NCBI GenBank assembly: GCA_965204925.1
Contig: OZ242021.1
Coordinates: forward strand, 1,736,001-1,800,000
Direction of reading: 5' to 3'
Source of the DNA: G963663315 sp965204925
GTDB lineage: Bacteria > Pseudomonadota > Gammaproteobacteria > Arenicellales > Poriferihabitantaceae
Length of the DNA stretch: 64,000 nt
Below are positions 1 through 7,951 of the stretch, one piece after another. The position numbers were made by a program, and so were the translations under genes. The notes below the pieces were generated by a model, which was given only the letters and a program-made list of their open reading frames with translations, was not told the origin of the DNA and searched no databases. Positions within the stretch are counted from its first letter, which is position 1; each line of letters begins with the position of its first letter.

Positions 1-1
1 A

Positions 2-130
2 ACCCTGTGGTCTCTTTCCAATGAATACGGTTTCCCGGTATGGTTGTTCAACAGGCTGAACCCGGAGATCGAGATTCACCGCTTGCAGGCCAATCAGACC
101 ATACTTCTGCCGAAATTGCAAAAAAAATGA
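2..130 (+). CDS. C-terminal end of a LysM-domain protein (5' part outside window)
   Basis: The first 43 codons in frame 2 form an open frame ending in TGA. The 42 visible residues begin TLWSLSNEYG, continue with a W-LFNRLNPEIE core and end in NQTILLPKLQKK. This matches the shape of a LysM peptidoglycan-binding repeat: an aromatic or leucine start, an N-P pair in the middle and a hydrophobic I-L-P end. The domain is at the extreme C-terminus, so the missing N-terminal part could be a lytic transglycosylase, an amidase or another envelope protein. The frame is clear but the identity beyond LysM is not. It lies 65 bp upstream of pncC on the same strand. Confidence 0.55.
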   Translation, partial: TLWSLSNEYGFPVWLFNRLNPEIEIHRLQANQTILLPKLQKK

Positions 131-195
131 CGAGCGCCCGCAACAATGCCTCGAGGTTTCTGTCAAAAACGATCCGATCGCGTGCAATCTGACTT

Positions 196-711
196 GTGTC
201 CGAGCCTGAACAGGTAATGCCGGATGAACACAGACAATCGTTGATTGCCGAGCTCGCCGACCGTCTGACGGCCGCGTCTGCCCGGTTGGCTACGGTGGAA
301 TCGTGTACCGGAGGCGGTCTCGCTTTTGCATTGACCGCGATGGCCGGCAGCTCCGACTGGTTCGAGTGTGGCCTGGTCACCTATTGCAATCAGGCGAAGT
401 CGGATCTGGCGGCGGTGCCGATGGATTTGATTATCGCTCATGGCGCGGTCAGCGAGCAGGTCGCGGGCGCAATGGCTACGGGAGGCCGGGCCAGGGCGGA
501 CGCCGATTACTGCGTGTCGGTCACGGGTATTGCCGGACCGGGCGGCGGGTCGGCCGATAAACCGGTTGGAACGGTATGCTTTGGCTGGGTCGGTCAGCAT
601 CATGCGCCGCAGACGGACACGGCGCTGTTCGATGGCGACCGCCGCCATGTGCGGGAACAGTCGATCGACTTTGCCCTGGCGGGATTGCTGGATCGTTGGC
701 AAACCCTGTAA
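196..711 (+). CDS. pncC: PncC/CinA C-terminal-domain nicotinamide-nucleotide amidohydrolase
   Basis: This is a 171-residue stand-alone CinA C-terminal domain. Family members deamidate nicotinamide mononucleotide to nicotinate mononucleotide in the cytosolic pyridine-nucleotide recycling route. Visible family landmarks are the ATVESCTGGGLAFALT segment near residues 32-47, the GLVTYCNQAKSDL segment, the GAVSEQVAGAMATG segment and the SVTGIAGPGGGSADKPVGTV glycine-rich block near residues 108-128. Length fits the single-domain proteobacterial form rather than the long CinA fusion. The GTG at 196 starts the frame; an ATG eight codons later would also keep the whole domain. In many gammaproteobacteria pncC precedes recA, but here a TRAP binding-protein gene follows. 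Confidence 0.9.
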   Translation: MSEPEQVMPDEHRQSLIAELADRLTAASARLATVESCTGGGLAFALTAMAGSSDWFECGLVTYCNQAKSDLAAVPMDLIIAHGAVSEQVAGAMATGGRARADADYCVSVTGIAGPGGGSADKPVGTVCFGWVGQHHAPQTDTALFDGDRRHVREQSIDFALAGLLDRWQTL

Positions 712-969
712 GCGTACGGGGACGCAAGATTGAAGTCATGACGAAGCTTTCGCCTGTTTCTGAACGGGCGCAGCATATCATGCGTTTGCCGGTGCAAGAT
801 TTGCCGGAGCGTGACAACAGCCCCCAAAAGGTGTACTATCAGGGCTGACTGTCAGGACTGTGGTATCGAAAGGCTGGCAAGATCGACAAGAGCATCAAGC
901 CGTCCGCTTCATGTCATCGACATCGGGCGGGCAGCCTGACAAATTTACCTTACACAAAGAGGCATTACC

Positions 970-1941
970 ATGAGAAACACGATTTTATCTTCGATTGTTG
1001 CCGCGGGAATGGCTGTGACCGGCATGAGCGCAATGACCGCGCATGCCCAGCAACAGTTTATTTCCATTGGTACGGGAGGGGTAACCGGCGTTTACTATCC
1101 GACCGGCGGCGCTATTTGCAGACTGGTCAACAAGAACCGCAAGGAGCATGGCATTCGTTGTTCGGCGGAGTCGACCGGCGGCTCGATTTATAATATCAAT
1201 ACGATTCGCGCCGGTGAACTTGAATTTGGTGTAGCGCAATCCGACTGGCAATATCATGCTTACCTCGGTACTTCCAAGTTCAAGGATCAGGGGGCATTCG
1301 AGAATCTGCGCGCTGTCTTTTCGGTGCACCCCGAACCGGTTACGATCATCGCCAGCGACGCCTCCGGGATCAATACCCTGACCGATGTCAAGGGCAAGCG
1401 TCTGAATATCGGCAACCCCGGTTCCGGCACACGCGGCACGTGGGAAGTCATTGAAGAAGCGCTCGGCTGGCAACGCAGCGATCTCAAACTGGCCGCGGAA
1501 ATGAAATCGGCGGAAACCGGGCAGGCGGTATGCGACGGCAAGATTGACGCCTATTTCTGGCTGGTTGGTCATCCGTCCGCCCTGACCCAGGAATCTCTGG
1601 CAACCTGTGATGCCCATCTGGTGCATGCGGAAGGGGCGGCTATCGACAAACTGGTGGCCGACAACCCATACTATCGCACCGCCTCGATTCCCGCGGGCAT
1701 GTACAACAATGAGAATGACATCAGGACGTTCGGAGTTGGAGCCACGTTCGTTTCCAGCGCCGATGTTCCCGATGAGGTCGTCTATGTAGTGGTCAAGGCC
1801 GTATTTGAAAATTTCGAGGACTTCAGGAAACTTCATCCCGCGTTTGCCAATCTGAGTGAGGCGGAAATGATTTCCGACTCCCTGTCAGCCCCGTTGCATG
1901 CGGGCGCAAAGAAGTATTACAAGGAACGCGGCTGGATGTAA
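970..1941 (+). CDS. TAXI-family TRAP transporter solute-binding protein
   Basis: This 323-residue periplasmic binding protein has a clear signal peptide, with a hydrophobic stretch ending in MTAHA and cleavage expected near residue 26. The mature protein starts with the TAXI-family signature FISIGTGGVTGVYYPTGGAI, followed by the SAESTGGSIYNI segment, and later contains NIGNPGSGTRGTWE, as in other immunogenic-protein/TAXI receptors. Such receptors deliver organic acids or amino acids to a Na+- or H+-coupled TRAP permease; the ligand cannot be told from sequence. The start is preceded by a purine-rich AAAGAGG site. The matching fused permease is about 7 kb away on the other strand, so the two are not co-transcribed. 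Confidence 0.93.
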   Translation: MRNTILSSIVAAGMAVTGMSAMTAHAQQQFISIGTGGVTGVYYPTGGAICRLVNKNRKEHGIRCSAESTGGSIYNINTIRAGELEFGVAQSDWQYHAYLGTSKFKDQGAFENLRAVFSVHPEPVTIIASDASGINTLTDVKGKRLNIGNPGSGTRGTWEVIEEALGWQRSDLKLAAEMKSAETGQAVCDGKIDAYFWLVGHPSALTQESLATCDAHLVHAEGAAIDKLVADNPYYRTASIPAGMYNNENDIRTFGVGATFVSSADVPDEVVYVVVKAVFENFEDFRKLHPAFANLSEAEMISDSLSAPLHAGAKKYYKERGWM

Positions 1942-2052
1942 TTCCCGGCGCGCCGGCCGCAACCGGCAAGGCCCTCTGTGAATTTCGGTTCATATGGCCT
2001 GCTCCCGGGCTGACATTGTTCAGGCGGCCCGACCCGCGATGCACTTGAAATT

Positions 2053-3636
2053 ATGGGGAATGATGGTGGGCAGCTGGATGGTGGGCAGCTGAATGAGGAG
2101 CAGCGCACAGCGCTGCACAAGTTCTCCGTAGGGGGAGACCGCGGGCGTGCCGGTATCTTTGTCGGGCGGAAAGCGGAATTGGCGCTGATCCGGGATCGAC
2201 TGCACTTGCTCGTTGAGCGCCAGAGCGAGAGGGAAAGCGCCCCCGGTATCGACCTGACCACCGTTATTCAGGGCGCTCCCGGCGTCGGCAAGTCTGCGTT
2301 GCTGGCGAGAGTCAGGGAACAATGGCCACCGGGTGGACAAGGGTCGGCAGTTGCCGTATCTTTGGATCCGGGAGCGCTCAAACTGCCCATGCCGGATTTC
2401 ATGAAAGCGGTCGTGTCCCGGGCCGGGCAGGCGCCGGGGCTTGTGCAGGTTCTGGGCAAGTACATCCGTTCGATGTCGGTCAGTATAGGCGGCATGTTCG
2501 ATTTTGAGATTGACGCCGCCTCTCCCGGGTTTTCCGGCAAGCCCGTTGTTCCCGTTGTTTTACTGTTCGATGAGATACAGACGGTGCTTGCAAGCGGCGC
2601 TTCAGCCCGGGTACGGGAATACCTGACCGATAATCTGAGGTTGCTGCATACGGGCGAGCACGGGGCGCCGATGTTTCCGGTTTATGGAGGTCTTGCCAAC
2701 AGCGCCAATTTACTGCAAGCTGCGGGTCTGACGCGGCTTGCCCTGGACTCGGAATGGACGCTGCCGGGATTCAGTGATGACGAGATGGACGAACTGATGA
2801 CGCGCTTCGTGGATGAGCATCTGTCCTCGGCAAGGCCGTCACAAGCTGTTATCGACTGTTGGGGCAAGGCCTTTCGCCGCGACAGTCAGGGCTGGCCGAT
2901 GCACTGCAAGAATTTCCTGATTGCGTTGTGTCAGGAAATCCGCGACAAGGACTGGCGGCCGCACGCGGTTGACCTGGATATCGTACGCATGCGGGCGCAC
3001 AGACTGCGGTGCGCCTGGTATGAACGGCGTATGCAGGGGGTACTGGAAGGACGATATGCGCTGGTATCTATAGTTCTTGAGGAAATAAACCGCTATGACG
3101 GCATGGGCAAGATGGATGTTGTAGAGACCATCGCAAGAGCGCACCAGGAGCGAATCTCCGAAGGTTCCGTTCACGATTCCTTGCCCGAAGGGATGACCGC
3201 CGAACAAGCCTTTGCCGCCATGCTGCATGCCGGGGTTATCCAGAAGGCCGATGAATTCAACTACGTCTGTCCGATCCCTTCCCTGGGTAGCCATGTCGCC
3301 GCGCGGGCCATGCGGCCTCCGAGCCCACTGCATGAAGCGGCGCTCAGGGCAAGCCCGCAAGACATTGACCGGGCCATGCAACGCTGCCGGGATGACAGGG
3401 GACGCGCGAACCTGCTTCAGGCCACGGATATGCGTGGTCGTACGCCGTTAATGCTGGCGGTTGAACTGGGCATAACGCCTGTGGTTGAGCGTCTGGCGCA
3501 AGCAGAGAGCCGACTGCCGGTAACATTGCGCCCGGTGAAATGCCGGGACAGCGCCGGCCGTACTGCGCGGGACCATGCCGTTGCGTTGGGTGATGAACGG
3601 ATGGTAGCGCTGCTGGACGGATTTCAATCTGTGTAG
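2053..3636 (+). CDS. AAA-type ATPase with C-terminal ankyrin-like repeats
   Basis: This is a 527-residue cytosolic protein of unknown role. A P-loop GAPGVGKS lies at residues 74-81 and a Walker B segment VVLLFDEIQ at 168-176, so the N-terminal half is an AAA/STAND-like nucleotide-binding module. The last ~75 residues read as two ankyrin-type repeats (DMRGRTPLMLAVELG and DSAGRTARDHAVALGD). A helical region between them contains a possible winged-helix stretch. No signal peptide or membrane segment is seen. The extreme N-terminus carries a short perfect duplication encoding GGQLDGGQL. It stands alone between the TAXI receptor and the Amt gene. ATP binding is well supported; what it regulates is unknown. 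Confidence 0.8.
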   Translation: MGNDGGQLDGGQLNEEQRTALHKFSVGGDRGRAGIFVGRKAELALIRDRLHLLVERQSERESAPGIDLTTVIQGAPGVGKSALLARVREQWPPGGQGSAVAVSLDPGALKLPMPDFMKAVVSRAGQAPGLVQVLGKYIRSMSVSIGGMFDFEIDAASPGFSGKPVVPVVLLFDEIQTVLASGASARVREYLTDNLRLLHTGEHGAPMFPVYGGLANSANLLQAAGLTRLALDSEWTLPGFSDDEMDELMTRFVDEHLSSARPSQAVIDCWGKAFRRDSQGWPMHCKNFLIALCQEIRDKDWRPHAVDLDIVRMRAHRLRCAWYERRMQGVLEGRYALVSIVLEEINRYDGMGKMDVVETIARAHQERISEGSVHDSLPEGMTAEQAFAAMLHAGVIQKADEFNYVCPIPSLGSHVAARAMRPPSPLHEAALRASPQDIDRAMQRCRDDRGRANLLQATDMRGRTPLMLAVELGITPVVERLAQAESRLPVTLRPVKCRDSAGRTARDHAVALGDERMVALLDGFQSV

Positions 3637-3692
3637 ACAACCGGCAGGCATGCCCAGCCATCACTTTCCTCCAGGGGGAATCGGTACAACTC

Positions 3693-3720
3693 TTGCAAGT
3701 TAATCATGAGTCTTTATAAT
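3693..3720 (+). promoter_or_regulatory. Candidate sigma-70 promoter of the Amt operon
   Basis: TTGCAA (3693-3698) is followed after 16 bp by a perfect TATAAT (3715-3720). It lies about 150 bp upstream of the Amt start codon in a 237-bp gap and points toward it. No sigma-54 -24/-12 element, which might be expected for a nitrogen gene, was noticed. Confidence 0.45.
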
Positions 3721-3873
3721 CAGGGGCGGTTCAACCTGCCGCCTGGTTGGAGAAATGCCGACGATCTGCCCTCCGACTGAATGTATAATTTCGGGGGCGA
3801 TTGCAAAAATGGCGCTACATATCAAGAACGTATCAATACGACAAATCTTATAATTTTATGCGGAGGATTTGGT

Positions 3874-5274
3874 ATGGACAATGAACTTTCATCGTTGGTC
3901 ATCATATTTACCGAGTTTTACTACTGGTTGACAGTGGTCCTGATGTTTCTGATTCACGTCGGCTTCTGTATGTACGAAGTCGGCGCTTCGCGTTACCGTA
4001 ATCATATGCATACCCTGATGAAAAACACGATGCTGATCCCGTTGGTGACGGTGACGTTTTTCTTTTTCGGATGGTGGATTTATTTTGCGTTTGTCAATGG
4101 TCCCGGGATCAATGGCGGGCTGGTATCCGCGCCCTGGGCAACCCCGTGGAGTGAGCTGATGGGCGCTCATATGGGTGGTTCCGCGACGCAGGACTCGTTG
4201 ACCGTTGATGATACTGCGTTCTGGGCGCGCATCAATGGCGTGTTCTGGGCTGCCTTCCTGCTCTTTTCGTGGACTGCCGCGTCTATTGTTTCCGGCGCCG
4301 TGATTGAACGCATCCGTCCCAGTGCATTCTGGTTGCTGGCAATCCTGATCGGTTCGGTCACCTGGATCATCGACGCTGCCTGGGGATGGTCCTGGAATGG
4401 CTGGATGGTACAGATTCTCGGTTATCATGATGCCTATGCGTCCGGCGTGATCCATGCCATAGCCGGCGGGTTCGCTCTCGGTGTCCTCGTTGTTCTTGGG
4501 CCGCGTATCGGCAAATTCGCAGCCGATGGCACGCCGAGGAATATCAATCCTCACAATCCATGGCTGGTAACGATCGGGTTGTTTCTGATCTATACGGGAT
4601 TCTGGGGATTCTACGTCGCCTGCAACATCCCGATCATAGATGTGTACGGGGCTGCCATGCTGGATATCGCCGACAAGACGTACTTCAGCGCCACCAACAT
4701 CTACCTGCAACCGACTACGCTGTCAGCCATAACGCTGAACTTCCTGATGTCGTTGTCCGGCGGCTTGATGGCGGGATACGTTGTCTCGAAAGGAGATGCC
4801 TTCTGGACCTATTCCGGAGGACTGGCCGGAATCATCGGCGCGTCTGCGGGCAATGACCTGTATCATCCGATCCAGGCCATGCTGATTGCCGCTGTCGTAG
4901 TGTGCATCATCTACAAAATGCACTTCTGGGTCGAACGCCGCTTCAAGATCGATGACGCGGTCGGCGCTGTAGCGGTACACGGCTATGCCGGATTCCTGGG
5001 TGTAGTCATTGCCGGCTTCATGTTGTGGGGCTATCCTTCTTCTCCATTCGAGGGATACGCGGCTATTTCGCCCTGGGGACAATTCCTCGGCGCCATCATC
5101 ATGTTCTTTGTACTCGGATTTATTCCGGCCTGGGCTCTTTCCAAAATTCTTCAGTCCCGGGGTCTCTTGCGGCTTCCGCGGGAAATCGAGATGGCCGGCC
5201 TGGATATCAACTCCATAGTGGAAGGCGAGGAAGATGCCCGCGCTGTCCGTGAAGCTATCAGGAACGAAGCCTGA
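3874..5274 (+). CDS. Ammonium transporter (Amt/Rh family), divergent
   Basis: This is a 466-residue polytopic inner-membrane protein with about 11 hydrophobic segments. It has Amt hallmarks: the VGASRYRN region after the first helix, IVSGAVIERI near residue 138, an aspartate followed eight residues later by the first pore histidine (D186, H194 in HDAYASGVIHAIAGG), and the second histidine H369 in DDAVGAVAVHGYAG. The pore twin-histidine pair is therefore kept. Other parts, such as the TGFWGFYVACN and YSGGLAGIIGASAGNDLYHP segments, differ noticeably from the usual AmtB text, so this is a divergent clade. ATG 3874 is preferred over a 31-codon upstream extension because GGAGG lies just before it. 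No glnK neighbour is seen; a 74-residue membrane protein follows. Confidence 0.9.
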   Translation: MDNELSSLVIIFTEFYYWLTVVLMFLIHVGFCMYEVGASRYRNHMHTLMKNTMLIPLVTVTFFFFGWWIYFAFVNGPGINGGLVSAPWATPWSELMGAHMGGSATQDSLTVDDTAFWARINGVFWAAFLLFSWTAASIVSGAVIERIRPSAFWLLAILIGSVTWIIDAAWGWSWNGWMVQILGYHDAYASGVIHAIAGGFALGVLVVLGPRIGKFAADGTPRNINPHNPWLVTIGLFLIYTGFWGFYVACNIPIIDVYGAAMLDIADKTYFSATNIYLQPTTLSAITLNFLMSLSGGLMAGYVVSKGDAFWTYSGGLAGIIGASAGNDLYHPIQAMLIAAVVVCIIYKMHFWVERRFKIDDAVGAVAVHGYAGFLGVVIAGFMLWGYPSSPFEGYAAISPWGQFLGAIIMFFVLGFIPAWALSKILQSRGLLRLPREIEMAGLDINSIVEGEEDARAVREAIRNEA

Positions 5275-5329
5275 CTTGTACGGATTCGAGTCAATCAACA
5301 CAATTTAACTTGCATACGCGGAGATTATT

Positions 5330-5554
5330 ATGGCAACTGGTATGGTAGACAGCTGGGCCAATGTCGATGTGGCCGGCCCGATATACCCTTTCGTGGGAGT
5401 AGAACCGTTGTTCGTTGTGCTCGGACTCGTATTCTGGGTAGGCTGGCATGTTATACAAATACGCGAGGAGTCCAGTGAGCTGGCCGGAGACGTAGAAAAA
5501 ATCGCCAACAGCGGCGGTATCGGCAAATACCTGGACAAGCATTCTGACGGGTGA
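5330..5554 (+). CDS. Small single-pass membrane protein downstream of Amt
   Basis: This 74-residue protein has one hydrophobic helix near residues 26-43 (EPLFVVLGLVFWVGWHVIQ), preceded by an acidic and aromatic N-terminus and followed by a charged helix with EESSELAGDVEKIA. It begins 55 bp after the Amt stop with a GGAGA-type ribosome site and ends just before a strong hairpin, so it is almost certainly the second gene of the Amt operon. No family is recognised. Position and topology suggest an accessory or regulatory subunit of the transporter, which is inference only. Confidence 0.75.
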   Translation: MATGMVDSWANVDVAGPIYPFVGVEPLFVVLGLVFWVGWHVIQIREESSELAGDVEKIANSGGIGKYLDKHSDG

Positions 5555-5640
5555 CCGCCGGGGAGTCTGGCAACACGGCGCGCTTGGGGGCGGCGTATTG
5601 ATCATCGCCGGGAGGCGTCCGCGCCCGATCCGGTAAATCG

Positions 5641-5664
5641 CCCCCGCGGCGGGCGCCGCGGGGG
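5641..5664 (+). terminator. Hairpin terminator after the Amt operon
   Basis: A perfect 10-bp GC-only stem (CCCCCGCGGC paired with GCCGCGGGGG) with a 4-nt loop is followed by CTTGTT. It lies 86 bp after the small membrane protein gene. The T-tract is weak but the stem is very stable. Confidence 0.75.
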
Positions 5665-5720
5665 CTTGTTGCATAACGGCCGCATGGCAGGAGCGGCAAG
5701 GGCAGGCGATTATTTCGGTT

Positions 5721-6275
5721 ATGATCCACAGGGCGCTCAGCTCCATACCGGCGAGGCCGGTTCTGTATATTGCGCCGCTGATTGTCGTTGCGGGAATGGT
5801 TTTTTATTATTCCGGTCTCAAAAGTGAATGTCTCGACCGCTCCAGCCGGAGACAGGCATTCGTGCAACAGGTTACGCAGGCGGCCAGTTCGGGTTCATTG
5901 CTGAAACTGGCAGACATCACGGATTTCCCCTGGCAACAGGTCAAGGGCTTTGCGCAATTCAAGCCACAGCGCGAGACCGGAAATTGTCCGTTTGGCTGGG
6001 ACTGGTCAAGCGCCCAGCGCCGGCGCCTGATTGCTTCCGGGTTGTTGTCGGTATTGATTTTCTTTAATGAAGGTTCGGTATCAAAATACATCGAGTTTAG
6101 CGGCGATCGCATATTGATGGATGACTTCGACAAGGCATTGACACCGGATACGGCTGTATTTGCCATTGAGCAAGTTGAACAGCCGGGTTATGCGGGGGGC
6201 GCCGTGGCGCGCATGGTCTTTCACGGGAATACTGCTATCCGAAACAGGAATCAGACGCAACATGATTACTATTAA
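5721..6275 (+). CDS. Hypothetical membrane-anchored protein
   Basis: This 184-residue protein is of no recognised family. An N-terminal hydrophobic segment near residues 13-31 (VLYIAPLIVVAGMVFYYSG) is followed by a soluble, probably periplasmic domain with two cysteines and aromatic-rich patches (GNCPFGWDWSSAQ). A second moderately hydrophobic stretch, LIASGLLSVLIFF, lies mid-protein but may belong to a fold rather than the membrane. It begins 57 bp after the Amt-operon hairpin and ends just before the bacterioferritin promoter, so it is probably monocistronic. Codon choice resembles its neighbours. The reading frame looks real, but no function is proposed. Confidence 0.6.
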   Translation: MIHRALSSIPARPVLYIAPLIVVAGMVFYYSGLKSECLDRSSRRQAFVQQVTQAASSGSLLKLADITDFPWQQVKGFAQFKPQRETGNCPFGWDWSSAQRRRLIASGLLSVLIFFNEGSVSKYIEFSGDRILMDDFDKALTPDTAVFAIEQVEQPGYAGGAVARMVFHGNTAIRNRNQTQHDYY

Positions 6276-6293
6276 TCAATATAATTCAATGAG

Positions 6294-6322
6294 TTGCAAA
6301 TGAAATAGCGCTTTGCTATATT
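6294..6322 (+). promoter_or_regulatory. Candidate promoter of bfr
   Basis: TTGCAA (6294-6299) and TATATT (6317-6322) are separated by 17 bp, about 60 bp upstream of bfr. The spacer and -10 overlap a small inverted repeat (ATAGC...GCTAT) that could be an operator. No convincing 19-bp Fur box was identified. Confidence 0.45.
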
Positions 6323-6382
6323 TGTGGCCCATTAAATAACAGGGGCTGTGGAGACGCTTGCCCAAGCGACAGAGAAATGAAC

Positions 6383-6865
6383 ATGAAGGGGAATGAAACA
6401 GTCATCAGACATCTCAACAAGGTTCTGAAAAACGAGCTGACAGCGATCAACCAGTATTTTCTCCATGCGAGGATGTTGAAGGACTGGGGGCTGGAGACTG
6501 CAGGCGAGCATGAATATCATGAAGCCATAGATGAAATGAAACATGCGGATAGCCTGATCACCCGCATTCTTTTCCTGGAAGGCCTTCCCAACCTGCAGAA
6601 TCTTGGCAAGCTCCTGATTGGCCGGGATATCCGCGAGATCCTTGAATGCGACCTGGAAATGGAGATGAAGGCGCACCCCGATCTGAAGGACGCGATCGCG
6701 GATTGCGAAAAGGTCGGGGATTACGTTTCCCGGGAGTTGTTCGAGTCCATCCTGGAATCCGAGGAAGAGCATATTGACTGGCTGGAAACGCAACTGGGGT
6801 TGATAGACCGGGTCGGTCCTGAAAATTATCAGCAGTCGCAGATGACGTCCGGCTCGCAAGCCTGA
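6383..6865 (+). CDS. bfr: Bacterioferritin
   Basis: This 160-residue four-helix ferritin-like protein stores iron as a 24-mer with a ferroxidase centre in each subunit. Counting from ATG 6383, all ligands align with E. coli numbering: E18, E51, H54, E94, E127 and H130 for the di-iron site, and M52 for the inter-subunit haem. The central ILFLEGLPNLQNLGKL block is typical. An ATG two codons upstream (6377) also exists, but AGAGA is well spaced only from 6383, and the 6383 start reproduces family numbering. No bfd ferredoxin gene is adjacent. A hairpin follows the stop. Confidence 0.96.
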   Translation: MKGNETVIRHLNKVLKNELTAINQYFLHARMLKDWGLETAGEHEYHEAIDEMKHADSLITRILFLEGLPNLQNLGKLLIGRDIREILECDLEMEMKAHPDLKDAIADCEKVGDYVSRELFESILESEEEHIDWLETQLGLIDRVGPENYQQSQMTSGSQA

Positions 6866-6895
6866 GTTTATGTTCGGGATTGAATGACTGTAATC

Positions 6896-6923
6896 CTTCC
6901 CGGTAGCGCGGTGTCCCGGGAAG
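6896..6923. terminator. Hairpin between convergent bfr and HD-domain genes
   Basis: CTTCCCGG (6896-6903) pairs with CCGGGAAG (6916-6923) over a 12-nt loop in the 64-bp gap between two converging genes. It could serve both strands. There is no long T-tract, so efficiency is uncertain. Confidence 0.5.
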
Positions 6924-6929
6924 CGGGAT

Positions 6930-7487
6930 TCAGACAAAACGGGCTTGAGGTTTCGAGAATATCGATTCCACGATCGGCCTGAAAAATTCCAGGGGTTTCG
7001 ACTCGAAATCCGGGTCAAAGCAGTTCTGGTCATAATTCTCGCAAAAATAGACACAGTCCTCATACCACTTGTGATCCCTGAAGCGCTCCCTTGTGTTGCG
7101 GTCGCCCCCCAAATGATGGGCGTAGTACCAGGTCTGGAACAAACCATGGTGTTTGATAATCCAGTAGATTCTCTCCGAGACATAAGGGCGTAATATCGCA
7201 GCCGCCATTTCACTGTGAGAGCAGGGCGCGAGGTTGTCGCCGATGTCGTGCAACAAGGCAGCCGCCACCATCTGTTCCGATTCTCCGGCTTCGAGAGCCC
7301 GGGTGGCGGACTGCAATGAGTGCTCCAGCCGGCTCACCCGGTAGCCGGAAAAGGAATTTTCGAGGCCCGCAAGCGCTGTCATCAACCGCTCGGGCAGTGT
7401 TGCTGTATATTCTTCTTCGTGTTTGGCGAGAAAAGCATACTCGTCGGCGGCGCCATCAATCATGCGGGTGAAACGAACAGTATCCAC
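6930..7487 (-). CDS. HD-domain protein (possible PhnZ/TmpB-like di-iron oxygenase relative)
   Basis: This 185-residue cytosolic protein has an HD metal-binding core: H56 in RLEHSLQSATRA, H80-D81 in LLHDIGD, H91 in CSHSEMAA, H113/H114 in IKHHGLFQ and D153 in NYDQNCFDPDF. The six-ligand pattern (H...HD...H...H...D) is that of di-iron HD proteins such as PhnZ/TmpB and inositol oxygenase rather than of simple mononuclear phosphohydrolases. No phosphonate genes are nearby, so the substrate is open. It converges on bfr and is followed upstream on the same strand by arsC. Assignment to the HD superfamily is firm; the chemistry is not. Confidence 0.75.
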   Translation of the reverse strand: MDTVRFTRMIDGAADEYAFLAKHEEEYTATLPERLMTALAGLENSFSGYRVSRLEHSLQSATRALEAGESEQMVAAALLHDIGDNLAPCSHSEMAAAILRPYVSERIYWIIKHHGLFQTWYYAHHLGGDRNTRERFRDHKWYEDCVYFCENYDQNCFDPDFESKPLEFFRPIVESIFSKPQARFV

Positions 7488-7515
7488 GGCTTATATCCTC
7501 CGCGTTACGGGTTAT

Positions 7516-7860
7516 CTACAAAATCGCCAGTACGTTTTCCGGTGGTCGGCCAATTACCGCCCTGCCGTTGTTGACGACTATCGGGCGTTCAAGCAGCTGC
7601 GGGTGGTTGGTCAGGATGCGCAGCCATTCATGGTCATCGGGAGTCCGTTCCGCAAGTCGCAGTTCCCGGTAAACCGCTTCTCCCTTGCGAACGAGATCAC
7701 TGACCGGGCAACCCAGCATGCTGACGATGTCTTTGAGGGCGCCGATATCCGGCGGCTGTTCAAGGTAAAGGACGACTTGCGGGACGATCCCGGCATGTTC
7801 AATCAGCTTCATGGCCGTCCTTGATTTGGAGCAGCGTGGATTATGATAAATGGTTGCCAT
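7516..7860 (-). CDS. arsC: ArsC-family arsenate reductase (glutaredoxin type)
   Basis: This 114-residue thioredoxin-fold protein has the active cysteine at C10 in IYHNPRCSKSRTA, the ArsC/Spx fold text, and the family block ERPIVVNNGRAVIGRPPENV near the C-terminus. Such enzymes reduce arsenate to arsenite with glutathione and glutaredoxin. Length and motifs fit the proteobacterial ArsC/YffB group. No arsR, arsB or acr3 gene is adjacent, so a role other than arsenate detoxification is possible. It is 28 bp upstream of the HD-domain gene and probably shares its transcript. Confidence 0.88.
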   Translation of the reverse strand: MATIYHNPRCSKSRTAMKLIEHAGIVPQVVLYLEQPPDIGALKDIVSMLGCPVSDLVRKGEAVYRELRLAERTPDDHEWLRILTNHPQLLERPIVVNNGRAVIGRPPENVLAIL

Positions 7861-7951
7861 TGAGGCTGCGAGGCCACGGTTATTCTGTTTGCGCGAGAAT
7901 ACTCGATCGGTATTTTCAAGTCCAGCGTTTGCACGGCGGCAGGAATTGAAA

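Noticed and set aside
3801..3854. Second promoter (TTGCAA ... TATAAT at 3849) right before the Amt start
   Set aside because: Spacing between the two boxes is over 40 bp and the -10-like box sits almost on the ribosome site.
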